Notes under the pieces: generated by a model
What the model was told of the DNA's origin: nothing
Seen by the model: the letters and a program-made list of their open reading frames with translations, nothing else
Database searches by the model: none
In this document: one piece after another, positions 12,330-27,100 of the stretch
Layout: each line of letters opens with the position of its first letter
Numbering within the stretch: the first letter of the stretch is position 1
Assembly (NCBI GenBank): GCA_903813345.2
Contig: CAIIXF020000001.1
Location: 4,092,001-4,156,000, forward strand
From: Owenia fusiformis
Taxonomy: Eukaryota > Annelida > Polychaeta > Sabellida > Oweniidae
Direction of reading: 5' to 3'
Length of the DNA stretch: 64,000 nucleotides
Program-made: the position numbers and the translations under genes

Positions 12330-13720
12330 CTTTGTCACCCCCCAAAATTAATTTGAAAAAAAATTGAAATTTTTTTTTTTTGAAAATTTTTTTTTTTTGT
12401 AATTTTCTTTTCATTGACTCATACACTTTGAAAGTACCCAGAAAGCACCAAATAGCATCTTAAAATTGTAAAATTTTCTAGGGGTATTGGCCACCCCTCA
12501 CACCCCCCACAAAACAATGGAAAAGTTCTAAATTTATTTTAGAGTTTTGTCTCAGACACTTTTAAAGTGCCCAGATATCATCAAATGGCTCCTTGATATA
12601 GTTATTGTTTCTGGGGGACTTACTCCCCATCTTGCACTTGCATAACCCCCCCCCTCTGGCGCCCCCCCCCCTTGACCCCCTCCCCCCCCAAAAAAAATAA
12701 ATTGTGATTTTCTCAAATTCTTTAATTGACTCATACACTAAAAGTGCCCAGAAAGCACCAAATAGCGTCATAAAATTGTAAAATTTTCTAGGGGGAGTGG
12801 GCCACCCCTCACACACCCCCAAAAAATGGAAAAGTTCTGAATTTGTTTTATGTATTGTCTCAGACACTTTTAAATTGCCCAGACATCACCAAATACCTCC
12901 TTGATAAAGTTAATGATTCTGGAAGACTAACACTTACTTGCCCTCTGGCATCCCCACTCCACCTCCCCCTCTGGCAGCCCCCCTCCCTTAACAAAAAAAA
13001 TTGAGATTTTTCAAAAAAATTTTATTGACTCATACCCTCTGAAAGTGCCCAGAAAGCACCAAATAGCATCTTAAAATTGTAAAATTTTCTTGGGAAATAG
13101 GCACTTTTAGGCACAGACACTTTTAAAGTGCCCAAACTTCATCAAATAGCACCTTGATATTGTAAATTTTGATATGGGGGACAAACACTTGCTCCCCCTC
13201 TGGCACCCCAGCCCCACCTCCCCTTCTGGCACCCTTCCCCCCCCCTTTGACACCCCAAAATTTGAAAAAAATTGCGATTGTTTTTCAATGTTTTTATTGA
13301 CTAGTACACTTTAAAAGTGCCCAGAAGCACCAAATATCATCTTTAAATTGTAAAACTTTCTAGGAGAGTTAGCCACCCCTCACATCCCCCACAAAACAAA
13401 AGAAAATATTCTGAATTTCATGTATTGTCTCAGAAGTGCCAGACATCATCAAATAGCACCTTGATATGGTCAATGTTTCTGGGGGACAACCCCTTGCTCC
13501 CCTACTGGCACCCCACCCCACATCACCCTCTCATCCTCTTTGACACCCCAAAAGAATTTGAAAAAAATCACATTTTTCTTATTGACTCATAACGCACAGG
13601 CGTACCAGATGGTTGCAAATTCGCTCCAAATACAACCAAATTTCAAAATTTTCCTGGGGGAGAACCCCCAGACCCCCCTAAATTTTCTAGGGGGCGTGGA
13701 CCACGCCTCACACCCCCCAC
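12330..13720. repeat. Diverged ~275-310-bp tandem array
   Basis: The phrase 'ttgactcatacact ... agtgcccagaaagcacc' recurs at about 12414, 12726, 13025, 13298 and 13581, giving spacings of roughly 312, 299, 273 and 283 bp. Each unit also holds a half-copy ('cagacacttttaaagtgccc'), C-rich runs such as 'cacccctcacaccccccac' and A or T runs. The short frames predicted across it are composition artefacts. The array is internal to the 11783-13945 transposon. Confidence 0.8.
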
Positions 13721-13950
13721 AAAACAATTGGAACGTTTGGAAGTTGCATGCATTTGTTAATTCCAAACCAATATAGGGAGTAACTGACCCCCCCCCCTCT
13801 GTCTTACGCGATTTGATTTACGCGGCAAAAAAATGACAATTTTATATTCTCTTTAGTAAGCTAAAAACCGCACCCCCCTTGGAGAAAAGTGTCTTACGGG
13901 CCTGCACGGTATCTGACTTTACCGTTGTCAGGCTATTCCAGTGTGAAAAT

Positions 13951-15166
13951 GTAACAGTTTCTCAAGTAATTTAAGTATAGCATGTCTTTAAGTTTCCATG
14001 CACTTTATATACACAGATTCTAATTTCAATATATGTTTAGTATCTTTTTGAGTCTTTTAAGCTCCTTAGATGGCCAACAATCTTGTTGTTGACTTCCAAT
14101 GTTTTATGTCTGTATTTAATCCCATTAATATTTGTAGATCAATTTTCGGGGTATCGATGGTATTAGAGCTTAAAAGTTCAGATTCTACTCTGTATAATAG
14201 TCGATTCCTATTATCATTGTACTGTCACACTCAAATAGGAAATGATGAATTGACTCATTCTCATTACAGTGGGGACATGTTGGTGTTGTAAATCAAATCA
14301 GTATATACTGCAAATGAACCAAATTTTAAACCCCTTTCTGCCTAGAATTGATTTAAATTAAATTCCGGGTTGTTGTTCTTTAAACATGTCTTTTACTTGG
14401 AGTCTTTTAGTAATTAGACCATTAAAGTTGTTCAATAACACTGTTCAATAAAAAATCTGAGTATAACTTTGTTATGATGCCTTTAATTTATTCTAAACCA
14501 ATCCAAGGTCATTTTTAGGCAATGTAATCACATCAGTGGCAGGAAATGGTTAAATAGGATTACATATTATGATGCAGAGAGATTTTTTTGGAGAGTTAAG
14601 AAACCTAATTAACATAAAACATTACAACTACAACAGAATATTTAAAAATTATGCAAATAAGATGTTATATTACCACTCAATATTGATTATCATAATTAAA
14701 ACATTATGATTTATATTAGATTATATAATCTTAATTTCTTACCCAAACAAATTGATTTTTAATGTACTTAAGGCATTACGCTGTAAATCTTTGAAGCCAA
14801 CACCCCCTCCCCAGTCCCCACCCCTCTTGATTCATGGTTTATGTATCTTAATTTTTTTGGCATGGTTGGCAGTTTACTTTAATTTTCTCTGGGGTTCATG
14901 TTCATCTGCTGAATAAAATGTTTTTTGAGTATGGTTGATACATATTCTGACAATATTTTATTTTCTGACAATTATTAAAATATCTATTCAAATATAGAAG
15001 TTACTGAGGATATTTTATGCAGAAACTATGAAACTATTAGAATTGGAAAATAGAGACACCCTTTCTCCACCAGATTTTAATTGATTTAATTTCCGATTCA
15101 TTATCGTCCACCAATCCCCATGTTGTCCGCTTCGAGTTGCTTAAACAGGTACTATTTTAATTACAG
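13951..15166. other. Presumed intron sequence, no feature seen
   Basis: AT-rich DNA between the transposon and the first coding exon of the giant gene. It ends in a good acceptor (tattttaattacag) at 15166. I saw no exon, repeat or RNA gene. Confidence 0.4.
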
Positions 15167-18100
15167 GAGATTGGAGTTTGAAGGTCAGGGATGACAAAAT
15201 GTTGGTTGCCCACCTTAGGGCTATACCTAGTACTCACCATACTACTCAAACATGTATCTGCTCAGGACACAGTCGACTTGTACATCAAATATTTCCAACC
15301 TAATCCAGCTATGACAGATAGTGACAGTTTCATAGCTGTACAACTTGAATTAGGAGTCGACCTGCAAGGGGCAGCTACCCTCGAGGGGCCTCAGAATTAT
15401 ACACTCAAGCTATACCTGTCAACTGATGATATAATAGATCCAGCATCAGATTATGAGGTATTAAAATTCAATGTAAATACATGTATACAGGGTGACACAA
15501 AGTCAAACAATCTTAATCTTTAATTAACTCAATTCAGTAATTCAATTATGATGGAATCTTAATGAATTTTCTTGTACATATCAACACATGAAACAGTGCA
15601 GTAATTACAAACTGTACCATTATGGCTTTAAGATTGAAAGAGTCATGTTTTTCGTCCTTCACATTTTCGTGTCACCCAGTATTAATCCTCTTGTTTCTTT
15701 TTTACCTATATCATGTATTGCCATTCAAAAATTGGATTTACCACAAAACTACATGTAATAGTATTTACGAATATTATGCAACAAAGGATTACAGGTTACA
15801 AGATACCCATAGATAAAGATTTCAGGATCATGACGAATACAAAATTGATAGAATAAATATAATCCTTTGGTACACACTAATTTATTTTTTGAGATTTTAT
15901 ATACTTGTATTATCTTATACCGGATCTCCTTCATGTAATGTTTCCAACATTTGCCTTATATTTCCATCTGTATACTGTATTTTAGCTTAATACTGTCCCA
16001 GCCTCATTTTCCCAGATAGAAGAGACACATGAGTTCACAGAATCAGGATTTCTAGATCTCTCTGGCACAGGTCTCGGTATACCAGCTCTGCACCTTGATG
16101 CTTCAACTGAGAAATACTGTGGGGCTACATACATAGGAGTCTTTGTTGATAGTGAGTGCTTACTTGCATTTCATGTGGGGTACATGTTTGTTAGGTTGTT
16201 TTTTTTGTCTTGTATGTCAGTTGAATGAGTATTTTCTGAGTTTATTTATATACATGTAATGTACAGTATTGTTACAACCTCTTATGCAAGTTCAAGGACC
16301 TCTTATACATGGTCAAATCTTGTAAATTAAATACAGTATCCTGATGTGCTTCAAAAATAATTACTTACATCTATAAGTGTATGATATTAAGTTGGCAGGA
16401 GAGACAGGTGCCCAATGTTAGACAAATGAAATGTGCTGATGTTTGCATTTGCAGATGGAGGTGGAATATATGAGACACATGTAGAGAACAACTGGAATGC
16501 ACAACCATTGAAGATAGTTTGCCCTGGGGGTAAGTAAAGACAGTTTACCATCGAAGAGGGGGGGGGGGGTGGCAGAAAAGATAATCTGCCCTAGGGTTAG
16601 GAAAGAAAGCTCTGCTCTGGGGGTAGGAAGGGTATTCTGCACTTGGGGTAAGTACATGTAAAGATAGTATGCTCTCACCAGGGGTAAGTATAGGGATAGA
16701 GTGCCTAGGGTGTGATTAAAGAAAGTCTTCCCTAGGTGGTAAGAAAAGATACTCTTTCCTTTGGATGAGTAAAGATAATCTGCCTTGAGGGTACCTAAAG
16801 TAAATTATTCAACATTTTATCTGATTTATTCCAAAATACATGCAATTATGTTTGATCTATGTGTTTTAGATATATTCTCTATCACTGATGTATCTGTTGA
16901 CTTGGGCACATATCAGACTGAGCTGTTCCCCAGTGCCTCCACTCCTGTCACCCTTAATGCCAAAATCTGCTTCATGGACTCTACCAGGGATTTTCTCCCA
17001 GAGGGAGAGAACAACTACAGAATCAGACTCTTTATGCACACACACAGTGATTTCCTCACTGGTATGTATATAATCACTGCCCCCAGGATTCTGTGTTTGC
17101 AGAGCGCGGACGGAATTTGCCTCTGCCCGCGGAATTGCAGAATCAACTATTTTGGTCAATTTCCGCGGAATTTTCCGCAGAATCCATATATTTTCCAAAA
17201 GTTTAAAAAGTCAGTCTTACCTGTAACAATTTGACACGTTTTCAGTCAAATCCCTTGCAGAAATAACCCAAATTATGCGAAGTGAAAATTCTAAACGCCA
17301 TCGTTTGATTTCTGCCGTTAGATGGCAGCATGTATGTAGTGACTGACTACCTGACTATCACGATATTTTCCCGTTTACTGGTTCGAAAACCATTAGTTTT
17401 TCTTTCGGTTCTCGTCAGAAAGTTAAACAAAGACATAAATTAATAACAGTTATTTATATTATTTAGTTATTGATCGAAAACTTCGAACTCCAATGAGATA
17501 TTACACTTAAAACCTGATTTACATATATCGTGATTCCCATTATGCGCCCGATCCTCCGTGTTTGAAGTTTCGAAAAATGTGAAATTTGAAATAAAATCTG
17601 AATAAAACATTTAAAATGGATCATGTTTTTAGAATATATGATACTGTTCTTGTTAAACCAATCTTGATTTTTTTTATAATAACCGCAAAAAAATGCCGCG
17701 AATATCCGCGGAATTTCTGCAGAATTAGCCCTTTCTTCTTGCAGAATTCACTAATTTCACTTGCAGAATTGAGCATTTTAACTTGCAGAAAACTGGGGGG
17801 AGTGTATAATGATGTTCAATAAATATCTCAACTTAAACCCCCCTTTAAGTTGTACATTTTTCTTGGTCTATTGCTGTTCATCCCATGTACCTCTCTTAGA
17901 TATGAACCACTCGAACTATAAGTTGGAGTTATTTTAGTCAAAGATTTTCAATGTTACACAAACAATGATTTCATGACATCATTCTATTGATGAGCTTATA
18001 CTTAACCATGATATATTTGAATTTATCCTACTTTTTCAACTTGACTACTTTTCAATTTTTTAAAAAAAATGTCCACCAAAGAATGAAGAAATTATTAGGC

Positions 18101-21100
18101 AGAACAAATTATTGGTTACTTATGTAAACGAAGGAATAAGTTTCCAGAAACACCATGTGACCCCACCGTATAGTGCCATTTTAAGGTAATCATGAAACTC
18201 AAAACAAGTTAATAAGTGGAATGGAGAAATCTGACTCGATCTTTTATTTTTTTCTCTTCAGGCAGTCCCCTGGAAGTGACACAACCTGGTGGACCCATTT
18301 TTCCTGTTGGTGTGTCCCCATTGGACTCTCTATACAACAGTCAAGTGGTCTTACTAGATGGTATGCGCATGACTATCAGTGGGGATAAATTCGCTGCAGA
18401 CAACATGTATACACACCTTATTGTGCATGTGGATGTTTCCACAGATTCTGCCACATTAGATGACATACGAGGCAATAACTTTAGGGCTATCCCTATTGTT
18501 GTGTCTGGATTCTTACCAACTCGTAAGTTAACAGTTCATTTCATTTTCACCTCACCACCATAAGTGGTGACATATTGTTATAGTGTCCAACTTTTTTGTG
18601 GATGGTGTTCAGGGTTCGGCGTCTGTAACAAATTACAGAATATTCTACAATACAATTCTACAATATCACATTCGAGTTTTCATAAAATATGTGTTGCTGA
18701 ACCTTCTTATTGTTAAATTGCTGCCATACTGGATAGCCATTATATGTAACAGTACATGTATATGCCTTGTATTTGTATCATATACATGTATACAGTATCT
18801 TGATTTTTCAGAGCAAGTGGATTATCAGGTGCTTGAGTTTGATGTGGATCAGGATACGATTCTTGCTGATGGGTCCTTTCTTCCACGTAAGTTATTGAGT
18901 TATCACATATAGCAAACAGCATGAAAAGTGTGACATATTCTTCAAAAAAGTGCACTTGCAAAATTAAAAATCATTCTTTCACTCATTTATCATATACTCA
19001 ACAATTTATAACAAATCTACCATCGCTTGACCATGCTCACTATTCTGGTTTATGCCATTCCTCAAATCAAAAAGAAGTTATTTGGAGTAATCTGTCAATG
19101 TCAAATCACATAGAAGAAAGTTCAAGCGATCTGTGTACATAGGGTGTATTTTTGTTTTGATTTTTTCTGCAGAAACAGACAGAGACTTTGATAATGCCAA
19201 TGGCTACTATACAGTGAACGTAGGGACAAGTACATTGTCATTTGGAGGCAGTGTTATCCTAAGTGGGGCATTGGCAGGCAACATGAAACCGTTACTGTAT
19301 TTTTCCAAGGATGACATGTAAGGAAATATTTGCTACCCTTCTCAAGAATGCAACTTTATCAACACTTTTTTAAAAACAGATAATGTTTTATATATTTTTT
19401 TTATATCTTATATATATTTTTTTTCCGTCAGAAAAACTACAAGACTACATTTTCTAGCATTAAGTAGCAAGTAGTCATTTCACATTTTCACATGTTTATT
19501 ATGGCATTTTACAGGGGAATAAAAACAGATATTTTAAATTGGGCTACATAAGAACTTCTCAATTTAATTTATTTTTTATTTTCCCAGAAATTGCAATTAA
19601 AGTGGTCATAATTTTGCTTTATGTACAAACATTAAATCTAAAACTAAAAATCTGTTCATTAACTTTCAGCTTTGATGCATTAGACATCCAGTCCAACATT
19701 AGTCTAACTGTAGCTGATCAAGGCTCAGTGCCTGATAACAATGACAAGTATATAATAATGGTTGAAGATGATGCGCAAGCTATGCCAATGCCAGATGACC
19801 CGAACATGTGTGGAGCCATATATTCTATAATCTACCTCGACTTGGTGGAGCAGACAGGAGATAACAATGAAAAGTTAAAGCATAATAACTTTGGGAAGAA
19901 ATTGTTAACTCTACAATGTGATGATACAGGTCAGTAACCTAATTGCGGTCACAATGGTAAAAATATGAAATATAGATTATGAGGTGTGAAATTGAAATGA
20001 CAAAAGTAAGTAAATTTGAATTTTAAAAAAAATGAAGTAATCACATCCTTGCCATCTCAACCCTTATTCCAATGGTCCAAGGAGGTGCCTCTTCTGACCA
20101 ATGAAAATTAATGCCACTTACAAATTTTTTCAGATTCCCTTGGATTAACTGATCTGCAGTTGACAAACTCATTTACCACAATGTGGCTAGATGTAGCCAT
20201 GCCAGTTGAGTTTTCTGTCGCTGTGTCTTGTACTGCGTCAAACTGTAGTGCTCTCACCAATTCACAGGTAGAGTAGACAAAATTATGTTATGTGTTGTAT
20301 TTAAGACAGCTCTACTTTTTATTTCTTTGATTGTAAAGTAAACCGTTTGTGGATCAGTAAAAATGATTGTCAACCAAATTGAGTGATTTATAATATTACC
20401 CCATTCAAAATGTTTGTTATGCAATCTTTTAAATATTCTCTATAATATTTATCAGGTTAATATTAAGATTGTACCTTGTTTTCTATGCTATAGGTGAATT
20501 TTCAACTTGAGCTAGCTGTATTTGACCACGAGACAGATCAGAGTACAGTTCTTGCAACCATAGCAACCAACTCTGACACTGGTAGGTTTCCTTACCCTTG
20601 TACTTCCTCATTATCATTTTCATTGGTTTTTTGGTATTATCCTTAATTCACATCTTTTGTCATTGAATGAATATTTACAAAAGGCTATCTGTTTATAATG
20701 TGATAAAAACATTGATGAAAATGTTCATGTGGCTTGTATGGTAACTGGACAACTTTAATAATCAACATCATTATTCATGTATGACAGAGGCCTATTCTGG
20801 AGATGGCTTACAAAGTGACTTGACAGGGCGCCGGGCAGATGTGACATTTACGACTGAATTGACCTTGACCTCAGCGAGCTGCTCTGATGGAGCGGAACAT
20901 TCATTCCAACTCACCGTCAAAGATGCCTCGGGGAGTGAGGACACTTGGACAGATAATAATATGATAAGAGTGCCAATTCCCAGGGTATTCTGTGATTCCT
21001 CAGGTATGGTAACTTAAGTGTCATATATTGAATGAACAGGTTTTAGTACAAATTTTATAATACAAGTTTGTATCCATAATATAAACCTGCAGTTGGATTT

Positions 21101-24100
21101 TTAAAAATGTTTTTGCATTTTTATGTTTTTTGTCCTTCAAAACTTTTGAATTTTGAACATTTTCCAAAATTTTGAAACATTTGGAATTATATAGTCTCTT
21201 GTAAGCAGGAAATGACTGGGTGTACAAGCCTAGCTTTTTATCACACCAGAAGTAGGATAAAGTCATCATAATAGTAGAATTATTTGGATTGTGTACGATC
21301 GTTATGGCATCCAACTTTTTTGTCATTAGAATTTTGGGAAAAGCACGAGTCTGATTTCTTTCAAATTTTTTTCAAAGGAAGGGCACTACATTCTACAGTT
21401 GATTAATTAGTTAATTAAGCCATTTTAGTTTCTGGTTGCCATTTAAAACTACAAAATTTTCATACTGCTTTCAGCACCGTCAGTTGATTTTAGTGGCAAT
21501 ACATTTGAAGTTAACAACAACAATGAATTACCACTAAATTCACCTGTTTACTTCACTCTTACTGTTGACGCTGAGCTAAACAATGGCTACACTCTACCTG
21601 CAGCCATACACCCACATTTTGAGGTATGTAAGGGGGCAGCCCAAATTTCCAACTTTATCCATGACTAAAGGTATACATCCATCATTATTCTGACTGAACT
21701 TAGTGAACTAGCTACGAAATTAATTACAATCACCTCTTTTTCACACCACTTCATTTCATTGCTGCAGCATCTCTGTTGTTTAACCCTCAACTAGTTTAAT
21801 ATTTCTTTTTCAGTTTGCACTGTATTTGTCAGTGGATAAAGTGTTGGACATGTATGAAGACTACCCCATTCCATACAAGTTCACAGAATGTCAAATTGTA
21901 GAGCTCACTGGAGCTATTGTTGATGGAGATGAAATTGTTCTCAGTGATATGAGTAAGTATTTGAGCTAGAAATAATACTTATCTTAAAGATATGGTGTTC
22001 AACAATACGATAGCTGAGCCCCCTTTGTCTTTATCCTTCGCAAACGGCAGATAAGAAGGGCTCTGGCATACCAGAATTGGTGTTCAACACTTTCTGTTCA
22101 ATTCAATTTGTGGAAATCTTGTAATTTGAATTGTCCAAAGTAAAGTGTATTTAAGCAAGAATGAGTTTTTTGAAGTTGTGGTATCACCCACTCGTCTCTC
22201 TATCTTCTGGCCTATCATATGTCCATCTGTCTGTCAGCCTGCCTTTCCATCATTCAACAATTCTTGGACAAATGAAAACTTTTTTATCTTAATGAGGGTT
22301 CATGCTAGTAATTTATGCCATTCTGTACTTCTTTTGTCTCCTCTTAAGAAATCTGCAATGGTACCATTTCCAAATAAATGATTTGAATACTGCTTGTGGG
22401 GAAAGTCACAGGCTCTTATGTTTCTGTTCTGATATTGAAATCTTCCTTAAAAAATAAGCCCTGTCTTCTACATTTTTTTTATAAAAGAGAGCTGAGAATA
22501 GAAAGTGTATCATGTCGGAAGTAATATTTTTAAAAAGCATCCCAATATTTCCCTTACATACATGTACCAAATTCAGTTTTTTGCAACCAGTCTTTGTTGC
22601 AGCTTTAAACATTTTTATCATGATTGAATTGATGTGTAATACAACTGTTGCTTTTTACTTACAGGTGGGTTTCTCCTTCCTACTGATGGCTTGCAGAGGT
22701 TCTGTGGCTCACAAGTTTATGTAGGGGCCTACCTGGACAGCTTTGATCCTAATACAGCAGATGCTGTCAAAGGTAAATGTATCCTGTGTCACACATACAA
22801 CTCCTATTGAGACACACAGCATTCACATCCCTCCATTTATACAATAAAAATCGCCCGCCTTTCCCTTTCCTTATTTTCCATTTTTTGGGAGTTTGGGTGA
22901 AATTTTTGATTTGTGAACAGATTTGCATAAATATGAACGTCAATCTACATATATTTATTGTTTTTGAAAATATAGGTAATTAATCTTTAACCTTTGGCAG
23001 GTCAACTGGATGAGACATTAGAGTCAAACAATGTGATCTGGACCAATGCAGCAGTAGACCTTACTGGATTATCCTGTGAGAGTAGCCCAACATATACAAA
23101 GACATGTAAGTAGTACTAAGTACAAAGGTCATGTTCATACCATATTGAAGGAGGATTTTTCAATTTATTTTTGTATAACTCATAGCAATCGTATTTCTGT
23201 ATTTGTTTTTATAATGTGTACAAACTATTCCAGTAACGCCCAGTATAATAACAGATGATATAAGTTGGGCTGTGTACCCAGAGGTTGAGCAGACATGGAA
23301 TATAAAGGTATAATGCAGTAGTTTCTTTATTACATATTGTTCTGTCAACATTGTACTTGGGTTAATAAATAAACTATTCAGTTAACATTACTGCCTACAT
23401 CTTTTTCAAAGGACCATGTGCTAGCGTTACTTAACTCTATTTTAGACAAGGTTTATCTTACTCTTACTTATTACACGTGCATATACTTGTATGTACAATA
23501 TAAGACATATTCCTGCCAATATAGATGACACATAATAATGAAAGGTTTTTCTCTAAAGCCCTAACATATTTAATCCGTATTTAGTGATTGCATCCAAATC
23601 TGTGTTTATCTCTGTTATATAACCTATTTGTACTTGTGTTTGTTTCAGCTGAGTATCAAAAATGACTACAATGAGGCCATACCTATTAACCCATCAGATC
23701 AGGATAACTTTGATATTAAGGTTTACCTATCCGCAGACAATACGGTGGATCAAGTCTCAGACATCGCTCTACCTGTCACGTTTAGCAATGGTCTCATGGT
23801 GCAGTCTGGCATAGATGCCAACACTTACATTGTTATTGATTTAACAGGTACACATTGTACCCATTTGGGATTGGCTCAGTAAAATGAATGTTTGCCAAGC
23901 TGCAGAGTCATGGAATTAACCATGCGACTTGCGGAACATTGATGATATTGGCCCGATCCATTTTTGAATGTTACTGTCTTTTAGTATCAGTTGTTTTCTT
24001 CCATATAACATTTTTTCTCTAGTGCCTCAGATTTTTGAGATGACAATATTTTTATAAACAAATGCATTCTCTTGATTTAGAATATTTTGGTGACATTTTT

Positions 24101-27100
24101 TACATTTGCTTAGAAATGTTCAGTTCATTTTCATTTGTAATTTCAGCAAAACTCTGTGGTAGTGTATTCCTGAGCTGCTTCAGTGCAAATGTTTTGAGCC
24201 AGGCACAATGTTCATCATTCTCGACAAATAACTCAATGGTGATCATTATATTGGATACAATAGACCCCAGTTTAACAGGATATTCAGCTGGCCAGCAGAT
24301 AGAGGTTCCTGTATCGGTAATATGCAGTAAGGGATGTAAGTACAACCATTGGATATGAACTCTTACATATATCCTTGTCATTGGCGTCAGAAGGGGGAGG
24401 GCCTTTTTTCCCAGATCTTTTTAGATTTGAAACCGAGCCTAGAATTGAAAGCTCTGGAGCTAATTAAAAGTCAAAATGTTATTATGACAGAAATGATACT
24501 ATGTCATTATCTAGTCATCAAGCATAGAAGATCTCATTTCTTATATTATATTTATATTTAATTCTATACCATGGTTTCTCAGGAACCCATACAGTATGTA
24601 AATACTTTGAAGAATAAGTGCAAAATGTATATTATAGTAAAAATCAAAGTTTTTTAGTCAAAGTCAAACTAGTTTTCTAAAAATTCCATTTTTTTATTTT
24701 TATTATTGGGAATATTGTGCTGATATATGTTCAGAATGCAGCAGAGAGGGTCTAAATTTGAAAACTTTTTGAGGGCATGTCCCCCGATCCACGCTTTACG
24801 CACCACCCATCCAAAAGTCGCCCCCTCCTTTGGCAAATCCTTCTGACACCTCTGCTTGTACATAAGAATATGCAGTTGCGTTATTATGAATTTTGATTAA
24901 AAAGATAAATAAAACATAATTACAAAACAAAAATGCTTCCGATTTTTTATTTTCATTAGTTTTCAAGTTGTTATTAAAAGATTGATTTTCATGTTACAAA
25001 AATTTCAGTGTGAAAAATGTATATCAACTGTAAAGCATCAGTTGTGAGGGAAATTTGTCTAGTGTGGTAATATAATGACATCACTGTTTTGGAAATATAA
25101 TGACATCACTGTTGTGGTTATATATACATCACTGTTGTGGTAATATAATGACATCACTGTTGTGGTAATATAATGACATCACTGTTGTGGTAATATAATG
25201 ACATCACTGTTGTGGTAATATAATGACATCACTGTTATTTGATAACTATAAAGTCATTTGAAACATCCACTTTGCTGTTGTTAAAAGTTCATCAAATATT
25301 TTTTCCAGTAAAAGCAACAATCAACAGTTTTCAATCCGAGGGAACATTAGTTCAAGGCAACTCTTATGAATTCCCTTTTAACATTTCCATCACAAATATG
25401 AACCCGGATGAAGCTACATTTGCTACAGATGCGGACAACTTCAACCTTGGACTGTGGGCAGGAATCGCTGAGAATACTGATCTAATAGCCCTGAATGTGC
25501 CTTCTGATCTGGAAGGGTATCGGGTAGAGATACCACCAAATGGAATGATTCACCTTATTGAAACGGGTAAGCCCAATTTTGCAATTTATTTAAATACTTT
25601 AATACTATTTATTGAATGATAACTGATTTTACGAAATATAGAACTTCTCTGATTTAAGTGCATATTATGCAATGTAAAGAATCAGGCATTTCAAAAATTG
25701 ACATTTTTGTCCACCCTCATTAACATATTTACATACAAATATATACAGCTAAGTAATATACTTAAATTCATTAATATACAAGACTAAATGTATGTACATT
25801 GAACTTATACTGACATGTATTTGTAGCCACAGTCCAACTTGCTATTGAAGATGGTGAGGGTAAGACCAAATGTCCGGAAATAGCATCCGAAGCTATGATT
25901 GTCAAGGCAGTGGTCACTAATATCAACGCAGGTTTGGCTGATTACACAGGAGTAGAGCATCAAATTTCTGCACCATTTGCAATCTCTTGTGACGTAGGCA
26001 AGTACTGCATTAATGTTATAAGGCTTGTCATGACATACCATTTTCTAGCAAGCCAGAGGAGTTGTTATTCAATATAGATTTTTATAATAATCTCAGATGA
26101 TTTCATCAAATGCCTGAGAGTTAAATGAAAATATGAATCACTTATAACCCATGCAAGGTCACTAAACTATTTGATTCATCACTATAATTGTTAGGCCATC
26201 AAATACATTATTTTTATCATAGTAACATTGTTGTCATTACATGTGTGATTACAGATTCCATGGAATTGTCTATCTCTGCATTTGCATTAGCTGATGACAA
26301 TACAATCACACTTGGCACTGCAAAAGACTTCTCCGTTGATGTTAGTATCACCCCTAGTGGTGCGTCGACTTTCTCCAATGGGGGTAGTGACAATAACTAT
26401 GATGTGATGTTTTACATATCACTAGATGACCAACTAGACACCAATATTGATACATTAATTGATTTTCAGTTCAGGGGTCCTAATGAAAATCAGATGTCAG
26501 TAAGTATAAGACTGAAGTGTCATTATATGTTTTAAAACTAATTCTCAATATAGGTACAGATACAGTAAAACCTCTCTTATCTGAACACCAGTGGAATCTG
26601 GAGTTTGCATTTTGAAGTGTTCAGATTAGCCAGGTGTTCAGATATACAGGTTTTACTGTATAAATTTGATGTTGATCATTGTTCTGTATGACCATATGAG
26701 AAACTGTATATTAGAGGGTCAGTTTAGTTTGGTTATGAAACACTCAAATTAATAACTTCATAGCAGGGAAACGTTCTGTCACTCTATCAGAAAAGCTGGT
26801 AACCATGGTAACCCAAACTATGGTACACATGACCAATCTCTAAGTCATATGAATAGTGGAATAATATTGCTGTAATATATGTTATTTATACAGAAAGATT
26901 TATCAGTGGTTTCCATTGATTTGATTTTCTACATTCAGAGTGCCGTGAATTCTGAGGAGACGCATACTCTCGATGACACCTTTGACCTTACAGATGAAGC
27001 CAATGGTGTTTATTTGGCCCTTTCCGACTTCTGTCTCATTTCCATCACGCAGAGCAATCTGTATCTCTTCATAAAGGTTGTGGATAATGTCTTTGACAAT

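Larger units (their letters stand above)
11783..13945. mobile_element. 2163-bp inverted-repeat DNA transposon (non-autonomous), CAC ends, 5-bp TSD
   Basis: The left end begins CACACCGGAATAGCCTGACA. The reverse complement of the right end begins CACACTGGAATAGCCTGACA, and similarity continues for about 38 bp. The element is flanked on both sides by AAAAT (11778-11782 and 13946-13950), read as a 5-bp target-site duplication. Inside are a second inverted repeat pair and a ~300-bp tandem array. No transposase frame is visible, so it is non-autonomous. CAC-starting termini with 5-bp duplications are the known pattern of Transib/ProtoRAG elements; the superfamily call is inference. It lies in the presumed first intron of the giant gene. 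Confidence 0.75.

Noticed and set aside
12244-12867. Gly/Lys/Phe-rich open frames on the minus strand across the C-rich array
   Set aside because: They follow homopolymer runs in the tandem array and change frame between units; no coding signature.
25064-25236. CRISPR-like array
   Set aside because: The units are directly adjacent with no spacers; it is a minisatellite in an animal intron.
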